From the NCBI RefSeq assembly GCF_018728565.1, contig NZ_JACSOI010000001.1, positions 620,001 through 684,000 of the forward strand: 64,000 bases of DNA. The letters run 5' to 3'. Shown piece by piece: positions 42,503-51,876 of this stretch (its first letter is position 1; every line of letters begins with the position of its first letter). The DNA comes from Zobellia russellii. Its GTDB lineage: Bacteria; Bacteroidota; Bacteroidia; Flavobacteriales; Flavobacteriaceae. The position numbers were made by a program, and so were the translations under genes. The notes under the pieces are model-generated. The model was not told the DNA's origin. It saw nothing but the letters and a program-made list of their open reading frames with translations, and searched no databases.

Positions 42503-43039
42503 TTAGATACTAGCTTGGAGGGTTTCTTTTTGTATTTCGCCTTTTGGGTTTGTTTTTTCTTCCTTAAGGACCTTGTTGAAAATAAATGCGCCAATTTCCT
42601 TTATAGGTTCGTAAAGAACGGAGTCTTTCATGGTTTCATCTTTTACAACACCTGCAGAATTGTTAACGCGTTCAAAGAATATAAGTAAAGCGCCCAAAAT
42701 TACGGCAACTTTCACAACACCAAAAATACCGCCTGCAATCTTGTTCAGTAAGCCGAGCATAGCAAAATTGGCTATTTTGGTTAAAAATCGTCCGGCCAAT
42801 TGCACGGCAAAAACTATAACAATGAATGTGATTACAAAGGCTGCAATATTAATATACCGTTCGTTCCATTCCATGTTTTGGGAAAGGTAATCACCTGCGT
42901 AATATGAAAAATGAATAGCGCCGTAAATACCTGCAATCAGAGCAATAAGAGAGGCAAGCTCTACGAAAAGTCCGTTTTTTAAACCTTTCCAAAGTCCGTA
43001 TAAAAGCAGTAATCCTAAAATAATGTCCAAGAAGCTCAT
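42503..43039 (-). CDS. cvpA: CvpA family membrane protein
   Basis: A 178-residue protein with four predicted transmembrane helices (about 5-25, 30-50, 65-84, 102-123) and a hydrophilic C-terminus. The start MSFLDIILGLLLLYGLWKG and the middle GLLNKIAGGIFGVVKVAVIL are the CvpA pattern. CvpA is linked to colicin V export, cell envelope and, in some bacteria, bile and peptide resistance. A candidate -7 element (TACTTTTG, minus strand, 43056-43063) precedes it by 17 bases. It is divergent from the small gene at 43124. Confidence 0.9.
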   Translation of the reverse strand: MSFLDIILGLLLLYGLWKGLKNGLFVELASLIALIAGIYGAIHFSYYAGDYLSQNMEWNERYINIAAFVITFIVIVFAVQLAGRFLTKIANFAMLGLLNKIAGGIFGVVKVAVILGALLIFFERVNNSAGVVKDETMKDSVLYEPIKEIGAFIFNKVLKEEKTNPKGEIQKETLQASI

Positions 43040-43055
43040 GGCGAATGTCTTTACA

Positions 43056-43063
43056 CAAAAGTA
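43056..43063 (-). promoter_or_regulatory. Candidate -7 element of cvpA
   Basis: TACTTTTG on the minus strand fits TAnnTTTG; transcription would begin near 43049, about 10 bases before the cvpA ATG at 43039. It faces away from the plus-strand element at 43077-43084. Confidence 0.45.
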
Positions 43064-43076
43064 GTATTTTGATTTG

Positions 43077-43084
43077 TACCTTTG
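43077..43084 (+). promoter_or_regulatory. Candidate -7 element of the 43124 gene
   Basis: TACCTTTG fits TAnnTTTG and lies 40 bases before the ATG at 43124. Together with 43056-43063 it makes a compact divergent promoter. Confidence 0.45.
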
Positions 43085-43123
43085 CTACTTATATTCAATC
43101 GGCGGAAAAACGCAAAGAGATTA

Positions 43124-43477
43124 ATGGCAAGAGACGAAGAGTTAAAAGAAAAATGGAACGCGTTGGTAGAAAAGCTATCCGCCCAATTTGCTAGCGGGGA
43201 TACCTTGGAGCTAGACGCAATTATATATCTGGTAGGAATCCAAGAACTAGGACAGTACCACAAAAAATATAAAAAAGATGACAAGTTAGATTTAATGCAC
43301 ATTGCTATTTGTCGTTTATTGGAACCCTACGGGTATTATGAATTTGAATTTTTCGATGAAGAGGGTTGGCCCCACTACATTGTTAAAGAAGAATTACCAA
43401 CATTAAAAGCCGGAGAGCAATCGGTTTTAATGAAAGAAGCCATTGTTGGGTATTTTGTGGAACGAGAGTATATATAA
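43124..43477 (+). CDS. Conserved small soluble protein of unknown function
   Basis: I do not recognise a named domain. From the ATG at 43124 it is 117 residues, acidic and helical, with no signal peptide. Aromatic and acidic motifs stand out (EPYGYYEFEFFDEEGWPHYI). An upstream ATG at 43082 would add 14 residues containing basic and hydrophobic sequence and overlap the promoter element, so I prefer 43124. It is the first gene of a unit with an ABM-type protein (29-base gap) and PBP1C, so an envelope or oxidative role is possible but not shown. Confidence 0.65.
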   Translation: MARDEELKEKWNALVEKLSAQFASGDTLELDAIIYLVGIQELGQYHKKYKKDDKLDLMHIAICRLLEPYGYYEFEFFDEEGWPHYIVKEELPTLKAGEQSVLMKEAIVGYFVEREYI

Positions 43478-43506
43478 CGTATGTAAAATCTATTTTTTTC
43501 TATCGA

Positions 43507-43815
43507 ATGAAAAGCAAGCTCCCATATTATGCGGTCATCTTTACCTCTCTCCTTACAGAAGATGTCAATGGGTATGCCCATATGGCCCAAGAAATGGAGA
43601 AGTTGGCCAAAGAGCAGCCCGGTTATCTAGGTATAGAGAGTGCTCGGGAGCAGTTGGGAATAACGGTTAGTTATTGGGAAAGTTTGGATGCTATAGCCAA
43701 TTGGAAAGCCAATACGGATCATCTTTTTGCCCAGCAAAAGGGAATTGAGGATTGGTATTCATGGTATAAGGTGCGCATTTGTTTGGTAGAGCGAGAGTAT
43801 GATTTTACGAAATGA
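43507..43815 (+). CDS. Antibiotic biosynthesis monooxygenase (ABM) domain protein
   Basis: A 102-residue cytoplasmic protein with an ABM-type ferredoxin-like fold: YAVIFTSLLTEDVNGYAHMA, GYLGIESAREQLGITVSYWE, LDAIANWKANTDHLFAQQKG. Such proteins are dimeric, often cofactor-free oxygenases or stress proteins, and the substrate is unknown. Its stop codon overlaps the ATG of the penicillin-binding protein gene by 4 bases (ATGA), so the two are translationally coupled, which is an unusual neighbour for a PBP. Confidence 0.85.
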   Translation: MKSKLPYYAVIFTSLLTEDVNGYAHMAQEMEKLAKEQPGYLGIESAREQLGITVSYWESLDAIANWKANTDHLFAQQKGIEDWYSWYKVRICLVEREYDFTK

Positions 43816-46157
43816 AACAAATTGGCCCATTTTGTAGGAGACATTCCAAGAAACTGATTGCATTGGCAATCGTTTTGATTGCCTATTATTTCTGTCTTCC
43901 ACAAAAATTATTTAATTCCCCAACGGCAACGGTAGTAGAAAGTGAAAATGGCACTTTGTTGGGCGCAAGGATTGCGGATGACGGCCAGTGGCGATTTTCG
44001 GAAGTGGATAGTGTTCCGTATAAATTTGAGACCTGTATTCTTCAGTTTGAGGACGCATATTTCTACAGTCATCCCGGTTTCAACCCCGTAGCCATAGGCA
44101 AGGCTATTGGGAGCAACATAGCCGCAGGAAGAACGGTTCGTGGTGGTAGTACGCTCACCCAACAAGTAATCCGGTTGGCCAGAAAAGGAAAAAAGCGTTC
44201 TTACTTAGAAAAGTTTGTGGAGTTGATTTGGGCTACTCGGCTTGAACTGAAAAAATCCAAAGAAGACATACTTAGGCTTTACGCAAGTCATGCTCCTTTT
44301 GGAGGGAATGTTGTGGGTATAGACGTGGCCTCATGGCGTTATTTTGGGTTGCGACCGTATCAATTGTCGTGGGCAGAATCTGCTACATTGGCGGTATTGC
44401 CCAATGCACCAAGCCTAGTTTATCCGGGTAAGAACCAGACAAAGCTTCTTAAGAAGCGTAACCGTCTGTTAAAAAAGCTTTTTGAAAAGCAAATAATCGA
44501 TCAGACAACTTATGAGCTTTCCTTGTTGGAGTCACTTCCAGAGAAAGCCTTTCCGTTACCAAAAGCTACTCCACATTTAGTACAGTACTTGGCCAGGGAA
44601 AATAAGGGAAAACGCATTAAAAGCACCATAGATGAAAATTTACAACGTAACGTAAATGCTATTGTACAAAAACATCATCAGAACCTTAAGCAAAACCAAG
44701 TGCACAATGCCGCTGTTTTAGTGCTTGATGTTCATACGAGAGAAGTATTGTCTTATGTGGGAAATACGAATACTACCAAAGAGCATCAAAAAGATGTAGA
44801 CATGGTTCAGGCCAATAGAAGTACGGGCAGCGTTATAAAGCCTATACTTTATGCGGCCATGTTAGATGCAGGTGAATTATTGCCGGATATGCTCGTAGCT
44901 GATGTACCTACCCAAATAGCTGGCTATACGCCCGAAAATTTTAATGAGAACTACAGCGGTGCCGTTGAAGCAAAAAAAGCCTTAGCCCGTTCATTGAATA
45001 TTCCGGCAGTTCGTTTGTTACAACAATACGGATTGGAAAAGTTTAGAGATCAACTGGATTTTTTTAAGCTGGGTGGGATAAATAAATCTTCAGACCACTA
45101 TGGGTTAACCTTGATTTTGGGCGGTGCGGAAAGCAACTTATGGGACCTTTGTAAAACCTACGCGAATTTGGCCTCTACCCTTAACCATTTTAATGAAAGT
45201 TCTAGTGAATATTTTACCAACGAGTTCGCTGATTTAGTTTTGAAAACAGACCAGACGGTCCATTTTGGAGAAAAATCGCTAGAGAAAACCGTTTTTGATG
45301 CCGGGAGCATTTACCTCACTTTTGAGGCTATGAAGGAGGTAAATAGACCCGAGGGCGATGAATCTTGGCAGTTCTTCGATAGCAGTAAAGAAATTGCTTG
45401 GAAGACCGGAACCAGTTTTGGAAACAAAGATGCTTGGGCTATTGGTGTAACTGCAGACTACGTGGTCGGAACCTGGGTTGGGAACGCAGATGGTGAGGGA
45501 AGACCAAATGTAACCGGAGTATCCTCTGCAGCACCTTTGTTATTTGATGTATTTAATGTGCTTCCTAGGAGCGAATGGTTTCAAAAACCATGGGATGAAT
45601 TTGTAGAAGTTGAGGTGTGTGCCCAAAGTGGGTATTTAGCAACTGACATTTGCCCGGTAAAGACTATATCTATACCTAACAAACAGAATTACGTTACGGA
45701 ATGTAAATTCCATCAGATGGTGTATTTGGATAGCGCAAAACAGTTTAGGGTAAATTCTTCTTGTGCCCAATTGGCTTCGGCAATGCCCGAATCTTGGTTT
45801 GTACTACCTCCGTTAATGCAATTTTATTATCGACCCAAACACCCGACCTATAAAGTGCTACCGCCCTATCGTAGTGGTTGTAATAATACCAGTCTTTCGC
45901 CTATGGAGTTTATTTATCCCAAGAACGGAAGTCGTATCAACTTAACAAAGGGTTTTGATGGAAAAACAAATGAGGTTATTCTTAAAGTGGCCCATGCCAA
46001 GCCGGAAACCGAGGTGTATTGGTACGTAGATGAAACGTTTGTGGGGCAGACCAAGAACTTTCATGAGATGGCCATAATGCCCGGAGAAGGCGAGCATAAA
46101 GTAATGGTTCTGGACGCTTCGGGCAATGAGGTTTTTATAATAATATCCATTGAATAA
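43812..46157 (+). CDS. pbpC: Penicillin-binding protein 1C
   Basis: Bifunctional peptidoglycan glycosyltransferase/transpeptidase of 781 residues, anchored by an N-terminal helix (about 13-28). GT51 domain: E80 in QFEDAYFYSHPGFNP and RGGSTLTQQVIRLA. Transpeptidase motifs: S340-V-I-K343, S-L-N in RSLNIPA and K531-T-G-T534. A C-terminal BiPBP_C domain is present (YPKNGSRINL to the end). PBP1C is usually paired with alpha-2-macroglobulin for envelope defence, and that gene lies upstream on the same strand. The 4-base ATGA overlap couples it to the ABM gene. Confidence 0.95.
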   Translation: MKQIGPFCRRHSKKLIALAIVLIAYYFCLPQKLFNSPTATVVESENGTLLGARIADDGQWRFSEVDSVPYKFETCILQFEDAYFYSHPGFNPVAIGKAIGSNIAAGRTVRGGSTLTQQVIRLARKGKKRSYLEKFVELIWATRLELKKSKEDILRLYASHAPFGGNVVGIDVASWRYFGLRPYQLSWAESATLAVLPNAPSLVYPGKNQTKLLKKRNRLLKKLFEKQIIDQTTYELSLLESLPEKAFPLPKATPHLVQYLARENKGKRIKSTIDENLQRNVNAIVQKHHQNLKQNQVHNAAVLVLDVHTREVLSYVGNTNTTKEHQKDVDMVQANRSTGSVIKPILYAAMLDAGELLPDMLVADVPTQIAGYTPENFNENYSGAVEAKKALARSLNIPAVRLLQQYGLEKFRDQLDFFKLGGINKSSDHYGLTLILGGAESNLWDLCKTYANLASTLNHFNESSSEYFTNEFADLVLKTDQTVHFGEKSLEKTVFDAGSIYLTFEAMKEVNRPEGDESWQFFDSSKEIAWKTGTSFGNKDAWAIGVTADYVVGTWVGNADGEGRPNVTGVSSAAPLLFDVFNVLPRSEWFQKPWDEFVEVEVCAQSGYLATDICPVKTISIPNKQNYVTECKFHQMVYLDSAKQFRVNSSCAQLASAMPESWFVLPPLMQFYYRPKHPTYKVLPPYRSGCNNTSLSPMEFIYPKNGSRINLTKGFDGKTNEVILKVAHAKPETEVYWYVDETFVGQTKNFHEMAIMPGEGEHKVMVLDASGNEVFIIISIE

Positions 46158-46179
46158 AATTTGCTTCTTTCCTCTATAG

Positions 46180-47739
<1,560 letters not shown>

Positions 47740-47768
47740 ACTATAGTTACAACTGTACAAAAAAAGCT

Positions 47769-49436
47769 ATGAAAAATATAAGATTCTCTAATTTAGATAG
47801 AGCAAAAACAATACAGGAGTTAACCAATGATACCTATGACCTGGTGGTTATTGGTGGAGGTATTACGGGTGGTGGAATTGCACTGGATGCAGCTTCAAGA
47901 GGTTTAAAAGTTGCTTTGGTAGAAAAGGGCGATTTTGCATCGGGAACCAGTAGTAAATCTACCAAGTTAATTCACGGTGGATTACGGTATTTGAAACAAT
48001 TTGACTTTTGGTTGGTAAAGGAAGTAGGGTCGGAGCGAGCTATTGTTCACAAACTGGCACCGCATTTAGTGCTACCTGAAAAAATGTTATTGCCACTTAT
48101 TGAAAACGGTTCGTACGGCAAATGGCTTACCTCTATAGGGTTAAAAGTCTATGACATTTTAGCTCAGGTTACCGGCGAGGACAAACGTAAGATGCTGGAG
48201 AAGAAAGAGGCAATGAAACTAGAGCCTTTACTTCCAAAGAAAATAGTAAAGGGTGCAGGGTATTATGCGGAGTACCGTACGGATGATGCGCGTTTGACCA
48301 TTGAAAACATTAAATCCAGTTTATTGTTCGGGGCCCAAGCCTTAAACTATGCATCTGTAGAAGACTTTGTTTATGTTGATGATAAAGTGGCCGGTGTTAA
48401 GGTAAAAGACGGTGTTAGCGGCGCAACCTTTAGTATCAAGTCTAAATATGTAATCAGCGCAGCTGGCCCATGGGTAGATGAGCTTAGAAGTACCAATAAT
48501 TCTAAAAAGGGAAAACAGTTGCACCTAACCAAAGGCGTGCACCTTGTATTTCCAAAGGAGAAATTACCAATAAAACAATCGGTATATTTTGATGTTCCGG
48601 ATGGTAGGATGATGTTCGCTATTCCGCGCGGAAAAATTACCTACGTAGGTACTACGGATACTAATTTTAACAAAGACAAGGATAACGTACGTACAGATTT
48701 GGCAGATGCTATTTATCTCATATCTGCGGTAAACAATATGTTCCCGAGCATAAACTTGGAAATGGAAGATATCATTTCTTCATGGGCAGGTTTACGACCG
48801 TTAATTCATGAAGAAGGAAAATCGGCTTCGGAATTATCCAGAAAAGATGAGATTTTTACTTCGGATACGGGTCTTATCAGTATTGCTGGTGGAAAACTTA
48901 CCGGGTACCGTAAAATGGCGGAGCGTGTTGTAGATCGTATTGCCAAGAAGATGGAAGAGGAAGATGGTACGGAGTTAAAGGAATGTTTTACCGAGAAAAT
49001 TTTCCTGTGCGGTAATGTTGATTTCAAGAAGTTCAAGCATGTAGAGAAATACATTGATGAAGTTTACGGCAGGATCAAACCGGATGGTTTTTCCAAGCAT
49101 GATGCATGGTTCTTGGTAACCAACTACGGAAAACAGACAGAAATGATTCTAGAGAATTATTCTGGCGTAAAGGATGCCGATATATACGTACGCATGGCCA
49201 AGGCCGAGCTTCGTTTTGGTATTGATTTTGAAATGGTACAAAACCCAATGGATTTCTTCATTAGAAGAACCGGCAGGTTGTATTTTGATATTGACAGCGT
49301 TCGAGGTTTAATGGAACCTATTTTGGAAGAATTTAAATCTATTTACGCTGTAGATGACAATCAGATTTCTGAGTGGAGAGAAATTCTACTAAAGGAACTG
49401 GATGATCATTCTAATTTTACATTAGATAGAGTGTAG
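47769..49436 (+). CDS. glpD: Aerobic FAD-dependent glycerol-3-phosphate dehydrogenase
   Basis: Membrane-associated flavoenzyme oxidising sn-glycerol-3-phosphate to dihydroxyacetone phosphate and reducing quinone, 555 residues. FAD-binding GGGITGGGIALDAASRG at 29-45 and SGTSSKSTKLIHGGLRYL; a second FAD motif near SIAGGKLTGYRKMAERVVDR. Longer than E. coli GlpD (501) through a C-terminal extension, as seen in many Gram-negatives. It follows glpK by 29 bases and converges on gpsA, with a bidirectional terminator between. No regulator (GlpR) is encoded here. Confidence 0.95.
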   Translation: MKNIRFSNLDRAKTIQELTNDTYDLVVIGGGITGGGIALDAASRGLKVALVEKGDFASGTSSKSTKLIHGGLRYLKQFDFWLVKEVGSERAIVHKLAPHLVLPEKMLLPLIENGSYGKWLTSIGLKVYDILAQVTGEDKRKMLEKKEAMKLEPLLPKKIVKGAGYYAEYRTDDARLTIENIKSSLLFGAQALNYASVEDFVYVDDKVAGVKVKDGVSGATFSIKSKYVISAAGPWVDELRSTNNSKKGKQLHLTKGVHLVFPKEKLPIKQSVYFDVPDGRMMFAIPRGKITYVGTTDTNFNKDKDNVRTDLADAIYLISAVNNMFPSINLEMEDIISSWAGLRPLIHEEGKSASELSRKDEIFTSDTGLISIAGGKLTGYRKMAERVVDRIAKKMEEEDGTELKECFTEKIFLCGNVDFKKFKHVEKYIDEVYGRIKPDGFSKHDAWFLVTNYGKQTEMILENYSGVKDADIYVRMAKAELRFGIDFEMVQNPMDFFIRRTGRLYFDIDSVRGLMEPILEEFKSIYAVDDNQISEWREILLKELDDHSNFTLDRV

Positions 49437-49473
49437 AACCATACAGTAAGAAGTTAATCAAGTTAAGTTGAGT

Positions 49474-49515
49474 AAAAGGCCGGTTCCGTTTTCCAAAGAA
49501 ACGAGCCGGCCTTTT
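49474..49515. terminator. Bidirectional terminator between glpD and gpsA
   Basis: AAAAGGCCGG (49474-49483) pairs with CCGGCCTTTT (49506-49515) around a 22-base loop that can itself pair through CGTTT/AAACG. It lies between the convergent stops of glpD and gpsA and has A and T tracts on the two sides. Confidence 0.85.
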
Positions 49516-49536
49516 CATATACCAAATGGTTTTTTA

Positions 49537-50532
49537 TCAATCTAACTTGTCCGTCAGGGTATTAAATACTTTTTTAGCGCTTTTGTTTTCATAAAGTACA
49601 GCATAAACGGCATCTATTATAGGCACTTTTACTGTCTTTTTAAACTTGGATTTTATCTCGTAGGCGCTCTTAGCGGCATAGTACCCTTCGGCTACCATAC
49701 GCATTTCCATTTGTGCACTTTTAACGGTATAGCCCTTTCCTATCATATTCCCGAACATACGGTTACGGCTAAAAGTAGAATATCCGGTAACCAATAAATC
49801 GCCTAAATAGGCAGACTCGTTAATATTACGGTCTATTTTATGAATACGTTTCGTGTAACGTTTCATTTCACGAATAGCATTGCTCATAAGCACACTCTGA
49901 AAATTATCTCCATAGCCTAAACCGTGTGCAATACCGGCTGCAATTGCATAAATATTCTTAAGCATGGCCGCATACTCCGTTCCAATTATGTCATTGGTAA
50001 CTTTGGTCTTAATGTAATGACTGCTCAGGTTTTGGGCTATGTATTGTGCTTTCTCGGTATCGGCACAAGCAATGGTCAAATAAGATAAGCGTTCTAGGGC
50101 AACCTCTTCGGCATGACATGGACCGGTAATAACCCCAATATTTTCAAAAGGAATATCATATTTCTCATGAAAATGATTGCCAACTATCAACCCGGATTCG
50201 GGAACAATACCTTTTATGGCAGAAAAAACAATTTTATCTTTTAATGAGGTGTTTATTTTTTTCAGCTCTCCTTCAACAAAGGCAGAGGGTATGGCAAATA
50301 TTAAAATATCGGAATTGTCAACCGCTTTATTGATGTCATCAGTAAGTTCTAACTGATTGGTGTCAAAAGTAACCGAAGTTAAATAGTTAGGGTTGTGCTT
50401 TTGAATATTGATAAAACCTACGGCATCCGAATTGCGCATGTACCAACCTACCTTTTTTTGGTTTACACAGAGCATCTTAACAATGGCCGTAGCCCAACTT
50501 CCACCGCCTAACACTGTAAATTTTTGATTCAT
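49537..50532 (-). CDS. gpsA: NAD(P)H-dependent glycerol-3-phosphate dehydrogenase
   Basis: Cytoplasmic biosynthetic enzyme making sn-glycerol-3-phosphate from dihydroxyacetone phosphate for phospholipids, 331 residues. NAD-binding loop GGGSWATAIVKM at 9-20, ITGPCHAEEVALERLSYLTI and the catalytic-lysine segment YAAMLKNIYAIAAGIAHG. Length agrees with the family. It stands convergent to the catabolic glpKD genes and has a candidate -7 element at 50600-50607. Confidence 0.95.
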   Translation of the reverse strand: MNQKFTVLGGGSWATAIVKMLCVNQKKVGWYMRNSDAVGFINIQKHNPNYLTSVTFDTNQLELTDDINKAVDNSDILIFAIPSAFVEGELKKINTSLKDKIVFSAIKGIVPESGLIVGNHFHEKYDIPFENIGVITGPCHAEEVALERLSYLTIACADTEKAQYIAQNLSSHYIKTKVTNDIIGTEYAAMLKNIYAIAAGIAHGLGYGDNFQSVLMSNAIREMKRYTKRIHKIDRNINESAYLGDLLVTGYSTFSRNRMFGNMIGKGYTVKSAQMEMRMVAEGYYAAKSAYEIKSKFKKTVKVPIIDAVYAVLYENKSAKKVFNTLTDKLD

Positions 50533-50599
50533 CGTTCTATATTATATGGCTTAGTTCCTGTTAAATGGTTGGTTACAAGTATTGGTTTTTTCTCTTGTA

Positions 50600-50607
50600 C
50601 AAAGCTA
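50600..50607 (-). promoter_or_regulatory. Candidate -7 element of gpsA
   Basis: TAGCTTTG on the minus strand fits TAnnTTTG. It lies about 68 bases before the gpsA ATG at 50532, giving a leader of about 60 bases. Confidence 0.35.
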
Positions 50608-50706
50608 GGGAAATTAAAAATTGAAACCTTAAGTACTGATTAATAGACTGTTAATAATAATGGCACGGTGCTTGTTTTGTATAGAGGGAATAGTAATACC
50701 AAGATT

Positions 50707-51618
50707 ATGAAGACAAAACTACTTTTAACATCCATTTTTACGGCTTTTTTAATGACTTCGTGCTATACCGAAGTTATTGTAGAAGATGAATTTATAGAAG
50801 AACCGGTTTATAACACAGATCAAGTATTACAATCATATGACTTGTGGTACGTAGATATAAACGCTACAAGAGGAAATGGCGAAGTTCCTTTTTTACAACG
50901 TGCTTTTACCGTTTCTTTTGATAGAGGTACTATGTATGCCAACAATAATATAGTAGGCATTGGTAGAACCGGCAATGGTTTAGGAATAGACGTAGGTTAT
51001 TACAGCACTATTCGTGGAGCGGTAGAAATTGATCATGATGTAGATGGCCCGTGGCTTTTAGATGTTTTTGCCGTAAACGGGAGTACTATAGAGCTCTATG
51101 ACGGGCGTTCGGATACATCTTATTATTTAAAGGGATACCAAGTTGGTAATTTTGATTATGATATATTGTTTTACGAGAATATCAACTATTTTTTACAGGA
51201 GTACCATGCTTGGGAAAAAACATATACAAGTCTTGAAGGTGCCTTAAATGAGTTCGATAACGAGAACTTTTTGCAATTCAATCCTACCTTTTTTAGGTCG
51301 TCTGTAGACCCGGTTGGAACACCCTTGGTAAACCTTCAATGGGATTTTGAGGGAGAATACTCGGTGTATGACATAGAACACGATGAAACGCTTAAAACTT
51401 TAACACTGGCTTACCGTTCATCGAGCAATGATTACTTTGAATTGTACGTTATTAATGAGAGTACAATTGAACTTTATCACCCTAGTAGTAAAACAGTATA
51501 TGAGTTTAGGGGAAAAGGATATCAAGAGTACTTAAAAGCCGGAAAAGGCGCAGTAGAAAAAAAGAGAAAAAAGACTTCTAATCCCATAATGAAGGTGAAA
51601 AGAAGTAGAGATATATAA
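50707..51618 (+). CDS. Lipoprotein of unknown function, Bacteroidota-specific
   Basis: A 303-residue lipoprotein with signal peptide MKTKLLLTSIFTAFLMTS and modified cysteine C19. The body appears to hold two beta-rich units: an early one (SYDLWYVDINATRGNGEVPF; RGTMYANNNIVGIG) and a later one with INESTIELYHPSSKTVYEFR echoing VNGSTIELYDGRSDTSYYLK, which suggests an internal duplication. The C-terminal tail is strongly basic (VEKKRKKTSNPIMKVKRSRD). Some relatives are labelled nicotinate nucleotide adenylyltransferase in public files, but no nucleotidyltransferase motif is visible. It ends with its own terminator. Confidence 0.75.
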   Translation: MKTKLLLTSIFTAFLMTSCYTEVIVEDEFIEEPVYNTDQVLQSYDLWYVDINATRGNGEVPFLQRAFTVSFDRGTMYANNNIVGIGRTGNGLGIDVGYYSTIRGAVEIDHDVDGPWLLDVFAVNGSTIELYDGRSDTSYYLKGYQVGNFDYDILFYENINYFLQEYHAWEKTYTSLEGALNEFDNENFLQFNPTFFRSSVDPVGTPLVNLQWDFEGEYSVYDIEHDETLKTLTLAYRSSSNDYFELYVINESTIELYHPSSKTVYEFRGKGYQEYLKAGKGAVEKKRKKTSNPIMKVKRSRDI

Positions 51619-51645
51619 ACGTTTTTTGGTTGGTTATTTAGTTAG

Positions 51646-51683
51646 AAATCGCCCTGGGCTGCAATGCTTGGGGCGGTTTTTTT
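51646..51683 (+). terminator. Rho-independent terminator after the lipoprotein gene
   Basis: AAATCGCCC (51646-51654) pairs with GGGCGGTTT (51671-51679) with one G-T pair and a 16-base loop, followed by a run of T. It lies 27 bases past the stop codon at 51618. Confidence 0.8.
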
Positions 51684-51847
51684 GTATGAAGTACCTTCGC
51701 TAAGGTGTTATAAGTTAATTTTTGCATGCCGTACACGCATATAAAATAGTTTCTGTACACCTAGGCAGCTAGGTCTCTGAGGTGTTGGTTAAACGGTCCT
51801 AGAAGCATTTGGTGTCATAAGTCTATGGCTTATAGGGTATTTTGATG

Positions 51848-51855
51848 TATTTTTG
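51848..51855 (+). promoter_or_regulatory. Candidate -7 element of the third SulP gene
   Basis: TATTTTTG fits TAnnTTTG, 21 bases before the GTG at 51877; transcription would begin near 51862. Confidence 0.45.
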
Positions 51856-51876
51856 CCCGCTTAAAATCCCAATGTC

